Source: Caprimulgus europaeus
Taxonomy: Eukaryota; Chordata; Aves; Caprimulgiformes; Caprimulgidae
Direction of reading: 5' to 3'
Assembly (NCBI GenBank): GCA_907165065.1
Contig: OU015525.1
Span: forward strand, 763,754-827,753
Length of the DNA: 64,000 bases
Translations under genes and position numbers: made by a program
Part shown: positions 12,601-24,600 of the stretch, piece after piece
Layout: each line of letters opens with the position of its first letter
How positions within the stretch are numbered: the stretch's first letter is position 1
The notes under the pieces: generated by a model
Told to the model about the DNA's origin: nothing
The model's database searches: none
What the model saw: only the letters and a program-made list of their open reading frames with translations

Positions 12601-15600
12601 TGCCCAGGGCAGTGGTGGAGTCCCCATCCCTGGAGGGATGGAAGAGTCGTGTAGACACAGTGCTGAGGGACAGGGGTCAGTGGGGACTGGGCAGTGTTGG
12701 GTTCAGGGTTGGACTTGATGAGCTTCAAGGGCTTTTCCAATCCAGGCAGTTCTGTGGACACACACCCAGCCTGGGGAAGGAGAGGCTGGAGAGCAGCCCT
12801 GCACAGAGGGACCTGGGGGTTCTGGTTGATGCCAAGTTGAACATGAGCCAGCCGGGTGTCCTGGCAGCCCAGAGGGACCCCTGTGTCCTGGGGGCACCCA
12901 GCCCTGCACTGCGAGCCGGGCCAGGGAGGGGATCGTCCCGCTCTGCTCTGCACTGGGGCGGCCTCACCTCCAGCACTGGGGGCAGCTTGGGCACCACAGG
13001 AGAAAAAGGATCTAAAGCTGCTGGAGAGTGTCCAGAGGAGGGACACAACATTGGGGAAGGGTTTAGAGGGGAAGGGTGTGAGGAGAGGCTGAAGGCACTT
13101 GGGGTGTTCAGCCTGGAGAAGAGGAGACTGAGAGGAGATCTCCTGGCGGTCTGGAACTTCCTCCCCAGGGGCAGAGCAGGGGCAGGCGCTGAGCTCTTCT
13201 CTCTGGCCACCAACGCCAGGAGCAGAGGCCATGGCAGGAAGATGTGGCAGGGGAGGGGGAGGTTGGCCATGAGGAAAAGGTTCTTGAGGAAGAGGGTGGT
13301 GGAGCACTGGCACAGGCTCCCCAGGGAGGTGCTGATGGCCCCAAGCCTGACAAGATTCCAGCAGCATTTGGCCAAGGCCCTCAGGGCCATGGTGTGAATG
13401 TTGGGATTGTCCTGTGCAGGGACAGGAGTTGGACTCCATCATCCTGGTGGGTCCCTTCCAGCTCACAACATTCAGTGATTCCATGATTCACCCCAACATG
13501 AGCTGTGCACTGGCTCTGTGCTGCCAGCAGGAGCTGTGGGCAGGCAGGGGTGGGAGCAGGTACCTCACCTCCCTGTGTAGGGCATCACCTCCGTTCTCAT
13601 CCCTCTCCCTGGCCGGCTCCAGCGGCGGCAGCGTGAGCACGCTGGCGAGGCAGGTATCGATCAGCTCCGTCCTGTCCGGGTCACTCAGGTGGGGCTCCAG
13701 CATGCTGATCCCAGGTTAAGGAAGTGACATGGATGCATCAAGCACCACGGGAGCTCCTCTCACCTGGGTGAGCTGGGGACAAGGGTTTCCATCTGCATTC
13801 CCAGGCTCCCTGCTAAGGAGCAAAGCATTCCCCGGATCTGTGTCACGGGCAGTGACCTGCTGAGTGTCCTTAACTGGAGCTCAGAACATCTCTGTGTGAC
13901 TGAGAGCACAGTGCCCTCAGCTCTGCCTTGTATAACAAACAGAGTCCAACGAGAACCGAGCCCAAGAGCACTGGGGACAACTGGGTGACAACTGGGTGAC
14001 AACCCAACCGGCCACTCTCACCGTGTCTAGCACGGATCTGACCAACACTCCCGCCGATGGAGAGCACCTCGGCTCTGCTGTCAGCCCCAGGGGGTGAACC
14101 AGGGAGCAGGAGCAGGCTCTGTGGGTGCAGCAGCCCCGGTGCTCAGTGCCCTGGGAGCAGCACCCCCGCAGGGAGGGGGTGCAGGAAGGATACACCAGGT
14201 ACGTGCAGGTGACCATCGCGCGCTGGCGAACCGGCGTCCGCATCGCCTCCAGCGGCTCCGCTTTTATGAACTCCTGGAAGGCAGAACAAAGTGATGGTTG
14301 TGGTCCTGTCCACCTTCACCCCACCCATGGGCCAAGCTTTAGGGTTACTGCTGTCTCGAAGCTCCCCAGGACAGCAAGCCAGGAGCCCCAGCACGCTAGC
14401 CCGGAGCCCCAGGGCACTAGCCCGACACTCCAAACGCTGCACAACCACCTCACGCCTCAGGCACTGCAGAGATCCAGCACCATCACTTGCTGCAAGTCTA
14501 CTCTTGCTCTCCACAAGCCATCCTCCCACCACCAGCTCCCTGCTGGGACCTGTCCTCTCTCGAAGGGCAGGTAGAACCCGAGCTGCAGGTCCATGGAGGT
14601 CCCCAGGAGACACGTGGGGACAGGGCTCAGCAGGGCAAACTCATACCCCCCCTTCCCACCAGACAGCTCCAGTATGCCTACACTTAACCCTCAGCAACAT
14701 GGGTTGGGAACCTCCTGTGGTGTCCTCTAGAGCAGCCCTGAGCCAGGCCACCCTGCAAGGACTTGCTCTTACCACCATCTGGGCCACGAGCTCGGCCTTG
14801 CGGGAGAAGATGAAGTCCCCACACTGGACCCCGCTGTGGATGGCTTGGCTGATCATGCAGATGCTCCGGATGAGGCACAGCTTCAGGGTCAGGTCCTGAG
14901 AGCACAACCCAGGGGGAGATGTGAAGATACACAACTGTCACTTGTCATCCCACCCAAAACTGATGTCCCTCCAAGAGAACCAGCGCTCAGGCTGAGCACA
15001 ACAGCCTGGCCCGTGCCCTTAGCGTGTGGGCTCAGCTCTCTGCTCTCTACCCACGTTACAGGCTCTCTGGTGACCAGGGGAGCAGAAGGACACCCTGTCC
15101 CCCATGTCACAGACTAGCTGGACACCACCTGGGATGAGGACAGGCCTCCAGGGTCTCCCTCCTCCCCACTGAGGGGGCACTTTGAGCAGGCAGATGCTCA
15201 AGGCAACTCCAGAAGGTGCCAGGAGCTCGTCCTCCTACACAGCTTGGGGGTGTAGGACAGGTGACACCCCAATTAAAAGCATTCCCCTGGTCCCAGCCCT
15301 CGCAGGTGAGCCCCCAGGAGGGCAGGGAGCCAGGGGAGGGTTTGAGCAAGAAGGTCCCCAGCTCAGGGGCTGGAGATGCTCTGCAGAAGCTGTTAGTGCC
15401 AGCAGGAGCCCAGAAGGAAAAGGCAGTTAGTGGGGCCCGGAGGAGCCCTTGGCCTGGCAGCTCCACCTGACCAATGGCATTTCTCACATTCAGCTTTGAA
15501 AGGAGACATTTCAGAACCCAGCCCCTCAGTGCCCCCAGGACAGTGACTGGGGTTTAACATCTGCCCATGGATTGCTCCAGGGGGAGGCAGGACAATCAGC

Positions 15601-18600
15601 TCAGTGGCTTTTAGCTGAGCAGTGGGGTGCAGTTTGGTCTCTGGAGTCCCCAAGCTTCCCCCAGTGAAGCACATGAGCCTGGAGCAGCTCCAGGGAGGGA
15701 ACCCCAGCCCTCATCTCCCAGGGTTGGCACAGGTCATCTTGTCCCCAGTGCCAACCCAAAGTGGCTCGGTCCCTCCTGGGACAGCTCTGGGAGCTGCAGC
15801 CACGCAGGGCTCACGGGTGGAAGCTGAGGAGCTCGGGGCTGCCCATGGGGAGCCAGCTCGGCTGCAGGCACCGGTGAGAAGCCAACACAGCCAGCTCAGC
15901 ATCTCACCATGGTGATGCCCACCCGAGCCAGGCTGTCACCTACAGCTCCTGTCCTGCCAGAAAGGCATTTTCCCCTTTGCTATGAGTTTTGGCACTTTCA
16001 GGCAATGGTTCCAGCAGGGAGGAGCAGGCTGAGGAGCTCAGGGTGAGGAGCACCAGGTCTCCCGGTCCCCATGGGCAGAGGAACACAGCTCAGGGCTGCT
16101 CTCGAGGGGAAGCCAAAGCCCCAGGCAGACAGAGACAGCAGGGAAGAGCAGAGAGGAGCTCAGATTTAGTGCCTCACACTGTACCTTGGTTTCTACTTTT
16201 ATTCCCAGAACCTGAACAAGTGAAAAAAAAAACAAAACACATCAGCAATGCACGAGTGAGCAGAGTCCCCAGGGAGTGAGCAGAGTCCCCAGGGAGTGAG
16301 CAGAGTCCCCAGGGAGTGAGCAGAGTCCCCAGGGAGTGACCTTCTCCCAAGGGTTGCCTTCAGGTGGAGGATCCAGCCCAGCCTGGCTGCTCCAGCTCAC
16401 CCCAGTGTGCTCACCCTCCCTGGGGAGGACAGGGTGATCCCAGCAGCTCACCTTGGTGTTAAAGTACTGGAAGATGTTCTTCAGGATGTCTGCTTCGATC
16501 CTGGACAGCACCAGCTCCTTGGGAGCGTAGGCAGCCACGTACCCATAGCACAGGATGAGGGTGCTCTTGATTTTCTCCACTTCAGTGTCGCTGCGGTCCT
16601 GGGAGAGCAGATGGGGAAGTGGTGGGGTGGGGGGACTGGTGGGGAAGGCAGTGCTGGCTCTTCCCAGCACAGAGGTGGTCTCTGCAGGGTATGCCTGACC
16701 AACCCTGGAAGACAAAGCCCTTCCCAGGAGGGTTTCAGACCTTCACTTCCCATCTGATGGAGCATCAGACACGTGAGCAGGGCCTGCACTAACAGCACGT
16801 CTCTGTCTGAGACACGAGCCCCAGTTTGCCATCCAGTGTTACTGAGAGAATCACAGAACCAGCCACTGGTTTGGGTGGGAAGGGAACTCTGAAGGTCACC
16901 CAGTCCAGCCCCTCTGCAGTGACAGGGACATCTCCAACCAGACCAGGTTGCTCACAGCCCCATCCAACCTGACCTTGAATGTCTCCAGGGATGGGGCTTC
17001 TACCACCTCTCTGGGCAACCTGGGCCAGGGTCTCACCACCCTCAGTGTAAACAATTTCTTCCTTCTCTCTGCTCTCAATCTCCCCTCCTGGAGTTTAAAG
17101 TCATCCCCCCTTGTCCTGGTGCTCCTGCCCCCAGGTCCTTCTCCACAGGGCTGCTCTCCATCCCTTCATCCCCCTGGCTCCTTGGCTGCACAGGGGCTTC
17201 CTCACCCTGCTCTGCCATGGCCCCAGGTCCCTTCCATGCCCAGGCAGCAGCAGTCCTGTCCCCCAAACACCCAGTCTGAGAGTCTGGGAGTTCAAACAGC
17301 CCCGAAGGTTTGAGGAAAGGCTTTTCCTCCTGGTACTCAGGGCACGAAACCCCCTCATCTCCTGGGGTGTCCCAGTCTGTGCTGGGGCAGGGATCACCCC
17401 AACCCCAGTGCAGGACCTTGCCCATGACCTTGTTGAACTTCACAAGGGGACCCACAGATCCCCTGGTGCCAGGAGGGGGGACAGAGGTGCAGGTTTTGGG
17501 GACAGAGGTGCTGTGACAGCCCAGGATGAGTTTGGAGCTGTTGGGTGCTGTTGCTGCCAGGTGCCATCCCCTGGGCAGAGCTGTCATCGCTCTGCTGTCC
17601 CCAGCAGCCTGCCTGGCTCTGTGTGCCACAGCCCAGCCTCTGCCAGAAGGGTTGGGTTTGGCTCTTGCTTTGTCCTTGTCTGGGGCTCGTGTAGCCCCCA
17701 CAGATCTGAGGAGTGAAGCCAGAGCTTAACATTTGAGGAAAGGCTTTTCCTCTTGGCACTCAGGGCACCAAACCCCCCCAATTCCTGGGGTGTCTGTGTG
17801 GCTGCAGGAGCCACTTGGCAATCACTGTCAAGCCTCAATGTTGGTGACAACCAAACCACACTCCACATCAGGCTGGGGTCCCCCAACTGACCCAGAAGCC
17901 AAGTGACAGCTTACCCCACCCAGTTCCTCCAGCCCACCCAGTGAGGGCAACAGCTTCACCGGGACACCAGACCCCGGAGCGCAGGGCTGGGAGCTCCTAC
18001 CACGCAGCCTGCAATGCTGAGAGCATTCTGGGGGGGCAGGGGGTACCCCAGCCCCACACCAAACACACTGAGGCAGGAAATCAACTCCTTTCCCAAGGGT
18101 CACTCCAGCACACGCTGTGTCCAAGGAAGGCTGCAGGAGCCTTTAGCTGCCGGCTGTGTCGCAGCAGGAGCCCCTTTGGCTCTTACCTTGAAGATACTGA
18201 ACAGTCCCACTGACTTCTTGAAGACATCAGACCTAACAAAATCCTCCAGCTTGGCCAGGGTTTCCTCCAGGTGATTTATTGCACAGATCCCAAAGCAGGA
18301 AGCGAGTCCCTGGAGGAAGCAGAGGACACACATGAGCAGACACTATTAATTCACCAGCCCCAGCTGACGCCCAACGAGAGCCTCTTTATTGGTCTCATTC
18401 CCAGCACCTGAGCCGTGCCCAGCTGAGAGCAGCCAGAACTCCCTTCTCCCAGGGCAGGGACTTGCCTCCAGGGGACACAGGACACAATAACTCTGTCCTT
18501 GTGTGGGTGACAGGCTGGGACACGGCTCGAGAGGAGCCGCAGCCACGGCGCGCAGATGTCAGCCGGCTCCGTGGGAGGCAGGAGCCGCGTCGAGCGCTGC

Positions 18601-21600
18601 GGCTGGAAGCCAGAGCAAAGCAGGCTCAGCAGGTCCTGCCCTTCTGCTCTGCCTCCAGGAGGTCCAGCAAGCTGGGCTGAAACTTCATAAACAGTTTATT
18701 CAAGAGCAGCCCCTGAAGGAGCTGCATGAGCTGGAGCCAAGCCAGGCGCTGTCAGCGCGGGGTTGTGCTGCGGGCGGGGGAGCGCTCGGCGTCGGGGCGG
18801 TGGAGCAGGGTCCTGCTTGGCTGAGTTCAAAGGGAAACTGGAGCATGAGAGGGGTCAGGATGGGCAGAGAGAGCTCAACCCTGACCTCAGCTCCAGGGTA
18901 GTGAAGGAGCAACTGAGCTGCTGGTGGAGAAAATGCTGCAAAGCATCCCCAAGTGGATGACTGAGAATCATCAAATGGTTTGGGTTGGAAGGGACCTTCA
19001 AAGGTCACCCAGTTCCAACCCCCTGCAGTGACAGGGACATCTCCAACCAGACCAGGTTGCTCACAGCCCCATCCAACCTGACCTGGAATGTTTCCAGGGA
19101 TGGGGCTTCTGCCACCTCTCTGGGCAACCTGGGCCAGGGTCTCCCCACCCTCAGTGTCACCAATTTCTTCCTTATCATTGAATCCCAGACTGGTTTGGGT
19201 TGGAAGGGACCTTGAAGCTCCTCCAGTCCCAACCCCCCTGCCAGCAGCAGGGACACCTTCCACTAGACCAGGTTGCTCAAAGCCTCATCCAACCTGGCCC
19301 AGAACACTTCCAGGGAGGAGCAGCCACAGCTTCTCTGGCCAACCTGGGCCAGGGTCTCACCACCCTCACACCAAACAATTTCTTCCTCACATCCCATCTC
19401 CATCTCCCCTCTGCCAGAGTGAGGTCCCCTCCCTGCCACAGGGACGGGGCAACCTTGGGGGTCTGAGGGACCAAGAGCTCACACCAGAGCCACAAGTTAA
19501 CGCTGCAGAAGGTGGGAACATCTCCTGATTCAGCCCTGCCAAGTTCACAGTTGGCTGTTGAAGCAGGACACTGAGCTCCTCTGACCCCACGACAAGCCAG
19601 GACAGGCACCAAGCCAGAGGAAGCTCCTGTTTTCCTCCTGTAGCTCTGGCCTCACTCCCCAGACCTGTGGGGGCTACACAAGCCCCAGACAAGGACAAAG
19701 CAGGAGCCAAACCCAACCCTTCTGGCAGAGGCTGGGCTGTGACACACAGAGCCAGGCAGGCTGCTGGGGACAGCAGAGCGATGACAGCTCTGCCCAGGGG
19801 ATGGCACCTGGCAGCAACAGCACCCAACAGCTCCAAACTCATCCTGGGCTGTCACAGCACCTCTGTCCCCAAAACCTGCACCTCTGTCCCCACCCCTGGC
19901 ACCAGGGGATCTGTGGGTCCCCTTGTGAAGTTCAGCAAGGTCATGGGCAAGGTCCTGCACTGGGGTTGGGGTGATCCCTGCCCCAGCACAGACTGGGACA
20001 CCCCAGGAGATGAGGGGGTTTCGTGCCCTGAGCCTTTCCTCAAACCTTCGGGGCTGTTTTAACTCCCAGACCCTAAGACTGAGTGTTTGAGGGACAGGAC
20101 TGCTGCTGCCTGGGCATGGGAGGGACCTGGGGCCATGGCAGAGCAGGGTGAGGAAGCCCCTGTGCATCCAGGGATGAAGGGATGGAGAGCAGCCTTGTGA
20201 AGAAGGACCTGGGGACAGGAGCACCAGGACAAGGGGGGATGGTTTTAAACTCCAGGAGGGGAGATTGAGAGCAGAGAGAAGGAAGAAATTGGTGACACTG
20301 AGGGTGGGGAGACACTGGCCCAGGTTGGCCAGAGAGGTGGTAGAAGCCCCATCCCTGGAGACATTCCAGGTCAGGTTGGATGGGGCTGTGAGCAACCTGG
20401 TCTGGTTGGAGATGTCCCTGTCACTGCAGGGGGGTTGGAACTGGGTGACCTTTAAAGGTCCCTTCCCACCCAAACCATCTGTGATTCGATGATTTTCCTG
20501 AGGAAGAAGCTCTGCCATCACACTCAGAGCTGGGGAACGTCCTCCTGTCCCAGTCTGTGGCCACACACCACCTGAGACCCTGTCTCAAGGCACCCCCTGC
20601 ATCTCACCCAGCTTCAGAGCCCTTTTGCAGGTGGGGTCTCCTCACTTTTCTGGGCCCATTCACCCAGATGCTGCAACCCACCCTACACACTGTTCTCCAG
20701 GAGGTATGAGCCTGGCCAGGCATGGTTGGACCAGAAAAGTGAGGTCAGCATGGTAGGCCTGCTCTCCTGGTCCATGAGGACAACCCTTGGGAAGCTTGGC
20801 ACAACTCCTCCTCACCTCCCTCTCCGTCTCCTCGTGGTATCTGGCTGTTTCCAGGAGCTCCTGGAGCCGTTTTTGCACGAGGTCTTTGCTGCTGCACGCT
20901 CCAAGCGTCGTCCCAATGCATTTATACAGGAAGTTCTGGAAGAGCAAGAGGAGCATTACCACCCCATGGACACCCTGCTGAGCCCTCAGAGCAACACAGC
21001 CTGGCCAGGACCTCTTGAGACAGTGATTTCACAGGATCCCAGAGTGGTGGGGTGGGAAGGGACCTCAGGAGATCATCCAGCCCAACCCCCCTGCCAGAGC
21101 AGGGTCCCTACACCAGGTTGCACAGGAAAGTGTCCAGGTGGGTTTGAACATCTCCAGAGATGGAGACTCCACACCCTCTCTGGGCAGCCTGGCCCAGGGC
21201 TCCAGCACCCTCACAGGGAAGAAGTTTCTCCTTCAGTTTGTCTGGAACTTCTGGTGTCCCAGTTTGTGCCCATTGCCCCTTGTCCTGTCACTGGGCACCA
21301 CCCAGAAGAGCCCGGCCCCATCATGGCCCCCACACTTCAGCTATTGACAGACATTGATCAGATCCCCTCTCAGGCTGCTCTTCTCCAGGCTGAACAGTCC
21401 CAGCTCTCTCAGCCTCTCCTCACACAGGAGATGCTCCAGGCCCTTCGTCATCTCTGTGGCCTCCTCTGGACTCTCTCCAGAAGATCCCTGTCCCTCTGGA
21501 ACTGGGGAGCCCAGAACTGGACACAACACTGCAGATGTGGCCTCACCAGGGCAGAGGAGAGGGGGAGGAGAACCTCCCTGGACCTGCTGGCCACGCTCTT

Positions 21601-24600
21601 CTCAGTGCCCCCCAGGAGACCTTTGGCCTTCCTGGCCACAGGACACCCTGCTGGCTCATGGCCACCCTGCTGTCCATGGACACCCAGGTCCTTTTCCTCA
21701 GAGCTCCTCTCCAGCAGGTCACCCCCAACCTGTCCTGGTCCCTGGGGTTGTTCCTCCCCAGGTGAAGGACTCTGCACTTGCTCTTGTTGAACCTCATCAG
21801 GTTCCTCTCCACCCATTCTCCAGTGTGTCCAGGTCTCATTGAATGGCAGCACAACCTTCTGCTGTGTCAGCCACTCCTCCCAGCTTCATGTCATGAACAA
21901 ACTGGTTGAGGTTGGACTCCATCCCCACATCCTTTGTGATGATCTGGCTGTGGACTGACCAGCATGTCATTGTCAACCCTGCCCAACCACCTCACTGACC
22001 TCCTGCTCCTTCTTCTTCCCTCCTCACCCCCTTTGCCCAGCACCGAGCTGTTGGCACAATGATGCCTCCCGGGGGGGCTGGGTCAGCCCTGCCCCTGCTA
22101 ACACACCATGGAGCCCCCCACACCCCGAGGGGATCACCTTCTCCAGCGAGAAGCCATTGTAGCTGTTGAGCTGCCTGCACATCTCCAGGACAAGATGGCA
22201 AATCCAGGTGTTGTCAGAAACGGCCACCAGCGTCTCCTGGAGGAACTGTGGGAGAAGGAGCCATCAGCCACAGGGGTCATGACAAGCCTAAAAGCTCATC
22301 CAGTTCCAATTCCTTCCTCACATCTCAGCTCCATCTCCCCTCTGACACTTTCAAGCCATCCCCCCTTGTTCTGTCACTCCCTGTCCTTGGTCAAAGTCCC
22401 TCCCCAGCCTTCCTGGAGCGAGCGAGCGGCTGCGTGGTGTTTGGCCGCCGGCCAAGTGAAACCACCACAGTCTTCTTTGGGAAATGAGCTCTGTCCCAGC
22501 TGAAAACCAGGACATCACCCCAGTGCAGACCCTGCCAGCACACAGCTGTCCCCCCAAATCCAGGAAATGGTTATAAACTGGCAGAGGGGAGATGGAGCTG
22601 AGATGTGAGGAAGAAATTGTTTGGTGTGAGGGTGGTGAGACCCTGGCCCAGGTTGGCCAGAGAAGCTGTGGCTGCTCCTCCCTGGAAGTGTTCTGGGCCA
22701 GGTTGGATGAGGCTTTGAGCAACCTGGTCTGGTGGAAGGTGTCCCTGCTGCTGGCAGGGGGGTTGGGACTGGAGGAGCTTTAAGGTCCCTTCCAACCCAA
22801 ACCAGTCTGGGATTCTGTGACGTGCCCCTTTTCCTTGGGGTCAGGTCACTTCCCAAGATAAACTGCACCCAAGTAACACCACCACCACCACCAGAGGAGC
22901 AGGATGAGCCCTGCCCAGGTTTAATTGCTTCTCCATACCCTCATTTAGAGCTCTCCAATTAAGCAGGGACAGACACTCCTGGGACCTTTGTCTCTAAGCC
23001 ACCACTGAGCCTGACAGCTCATTTTTAGCTTTTCCTGCAGGAACTGAAGTCACCCCCTGCGTGTCTGTGACACCTGGAGCGTGACAAGTGACCATCTCTG
23101 CCACCACAGCAGGGTGGGCAAAGGCACATCCCTGCCTCTGCAGACCCTCTGCTGCTGTCCTGCAGGTGACCCATGCCAAGGTGAGCTCTGGAGCTGGTTG
23201 CCACTTGCCCTCCCACCACCCTGTCCCCTCCCCAGCACAGGGACTCACCAGCAGCAGCTTCTCTTCCCACTCCTTCTGGGACAGGGACTTCTCCGTGTTC
23301 TCTAGGAGAAATCACATGGTTCACACTCACTTCCCACCCCCCAGCAGGGGCAGAGCGCTCTCCAGAGAGGAGTGGAGCTGGGGAAGGGTCTCCAAAGAGG
23401 AGTGGAGCTGGGGAAGGGTCTCCAAAGAGGAGTGGAGCTGGGGAAGGGTCTCCAAAGAGGAGTGGAGCTGGGGAAGGGTCTCCAAAGAGGAGTGGAGCTG
23501 GGGAAGGGTCTCCAAAGAAGAGGAGCAGCTGAGGGAACTGGGGGTGCTGAGCCTGGAGCAAAGGAGGCTGAGGGGAGACCTTCTGGCTCTGCCCAAGTCC
23601 CTTGGAGGAGGGTGGAGAGAGGTGGGGGTGGGTCTGTTCCACCAGGGACAGGACAAGAGGAAATGGGCTCCAGTTGTGCCCAGGGCAGTTGAGATGGGAT
23701 GTGAGGAAGAATTTATTTGCTGAAAGGGTTCTGAGGCATTGGAAGGGGTTGCCCAGGGTAGGGGTGGAGTCCCCATCCCTGGAGGTGTTCAAGAAACATG
23801 TAGAGGTGGCACTCCAGGACATGATTCAGGGGGCATGGTGGTGTGCAAGTGACTGCAGCCAAGGAGGTGCCTGCAGGACGTGTCTGTGGGTACCCCCAGG
23901 CAGTGAGATCCCCGTGCTCTGATCCTCTCTGAGGTGCCTGCACCCCAGTGCCCACAGCACGGGAAGGACAGAGGGAGGGTTGGAGATCCCTGTGCAGACA
24001 CAGGGCTTGGGTCAGCCTGCAGTTCCTGAAGCATGGTGGGACAGTTCACACAACTGGAACGCTGTCATAAATGGCTCCAAGCTTTTTAGGAGAGACAGCC
24101 CAGGAAGGTGAGGTGGTGGAGTTGCCCTTTACATAACAGAACACCTGGTATCACAGGATCCCAGAGTGGTGGGGTGGGAAGGGACCTCAGGAGATCATCC
24201 AGCCCAACCCCCCTGCCAAAGCAGGTTCCCTACACCAGGTTGCACAGGAAAGTGTCCAGGTGGGTTTGAGCATCTCCAGAGAAGGAGACTCCACAGCCTC
24301 TCTGGGCAGCCTGGCCCAGGGCTCCGGCACCCTCACAGGGAAGAAGTTTCTCCTTCAGTTTTTGTGTTTCCTGAAGGTTTGTCTGGAGCTGCTCCTCAGG
24401 GTGAATGATGGGAGGGTTGGGTGCTTATGGATGAGGATGAAAGGTCAGACTAAGATGGGGGACACAGGAGTGGGTGTGTGCTACAGGCCAGCTGCTCAGG
24501 AGGAGGATGTGGACAAGACCTTTTACAGCCTCACAGTCCCAGGCCCTGGAGCTCGTGGGTGACCTCATCCACCCTGACATTTGCTGCAGGAATGACTCTG

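Noticed and set aside
12264-13484. 406-codon minus-strand frame
   Set aside because: Antisense of two head-to-tail CR1 copies; no independent similarity.
20726-21790. 354-codon plus-strand frame
   Set aside because: Antisense of MROH1 exon 19 followed by antisense CR1.
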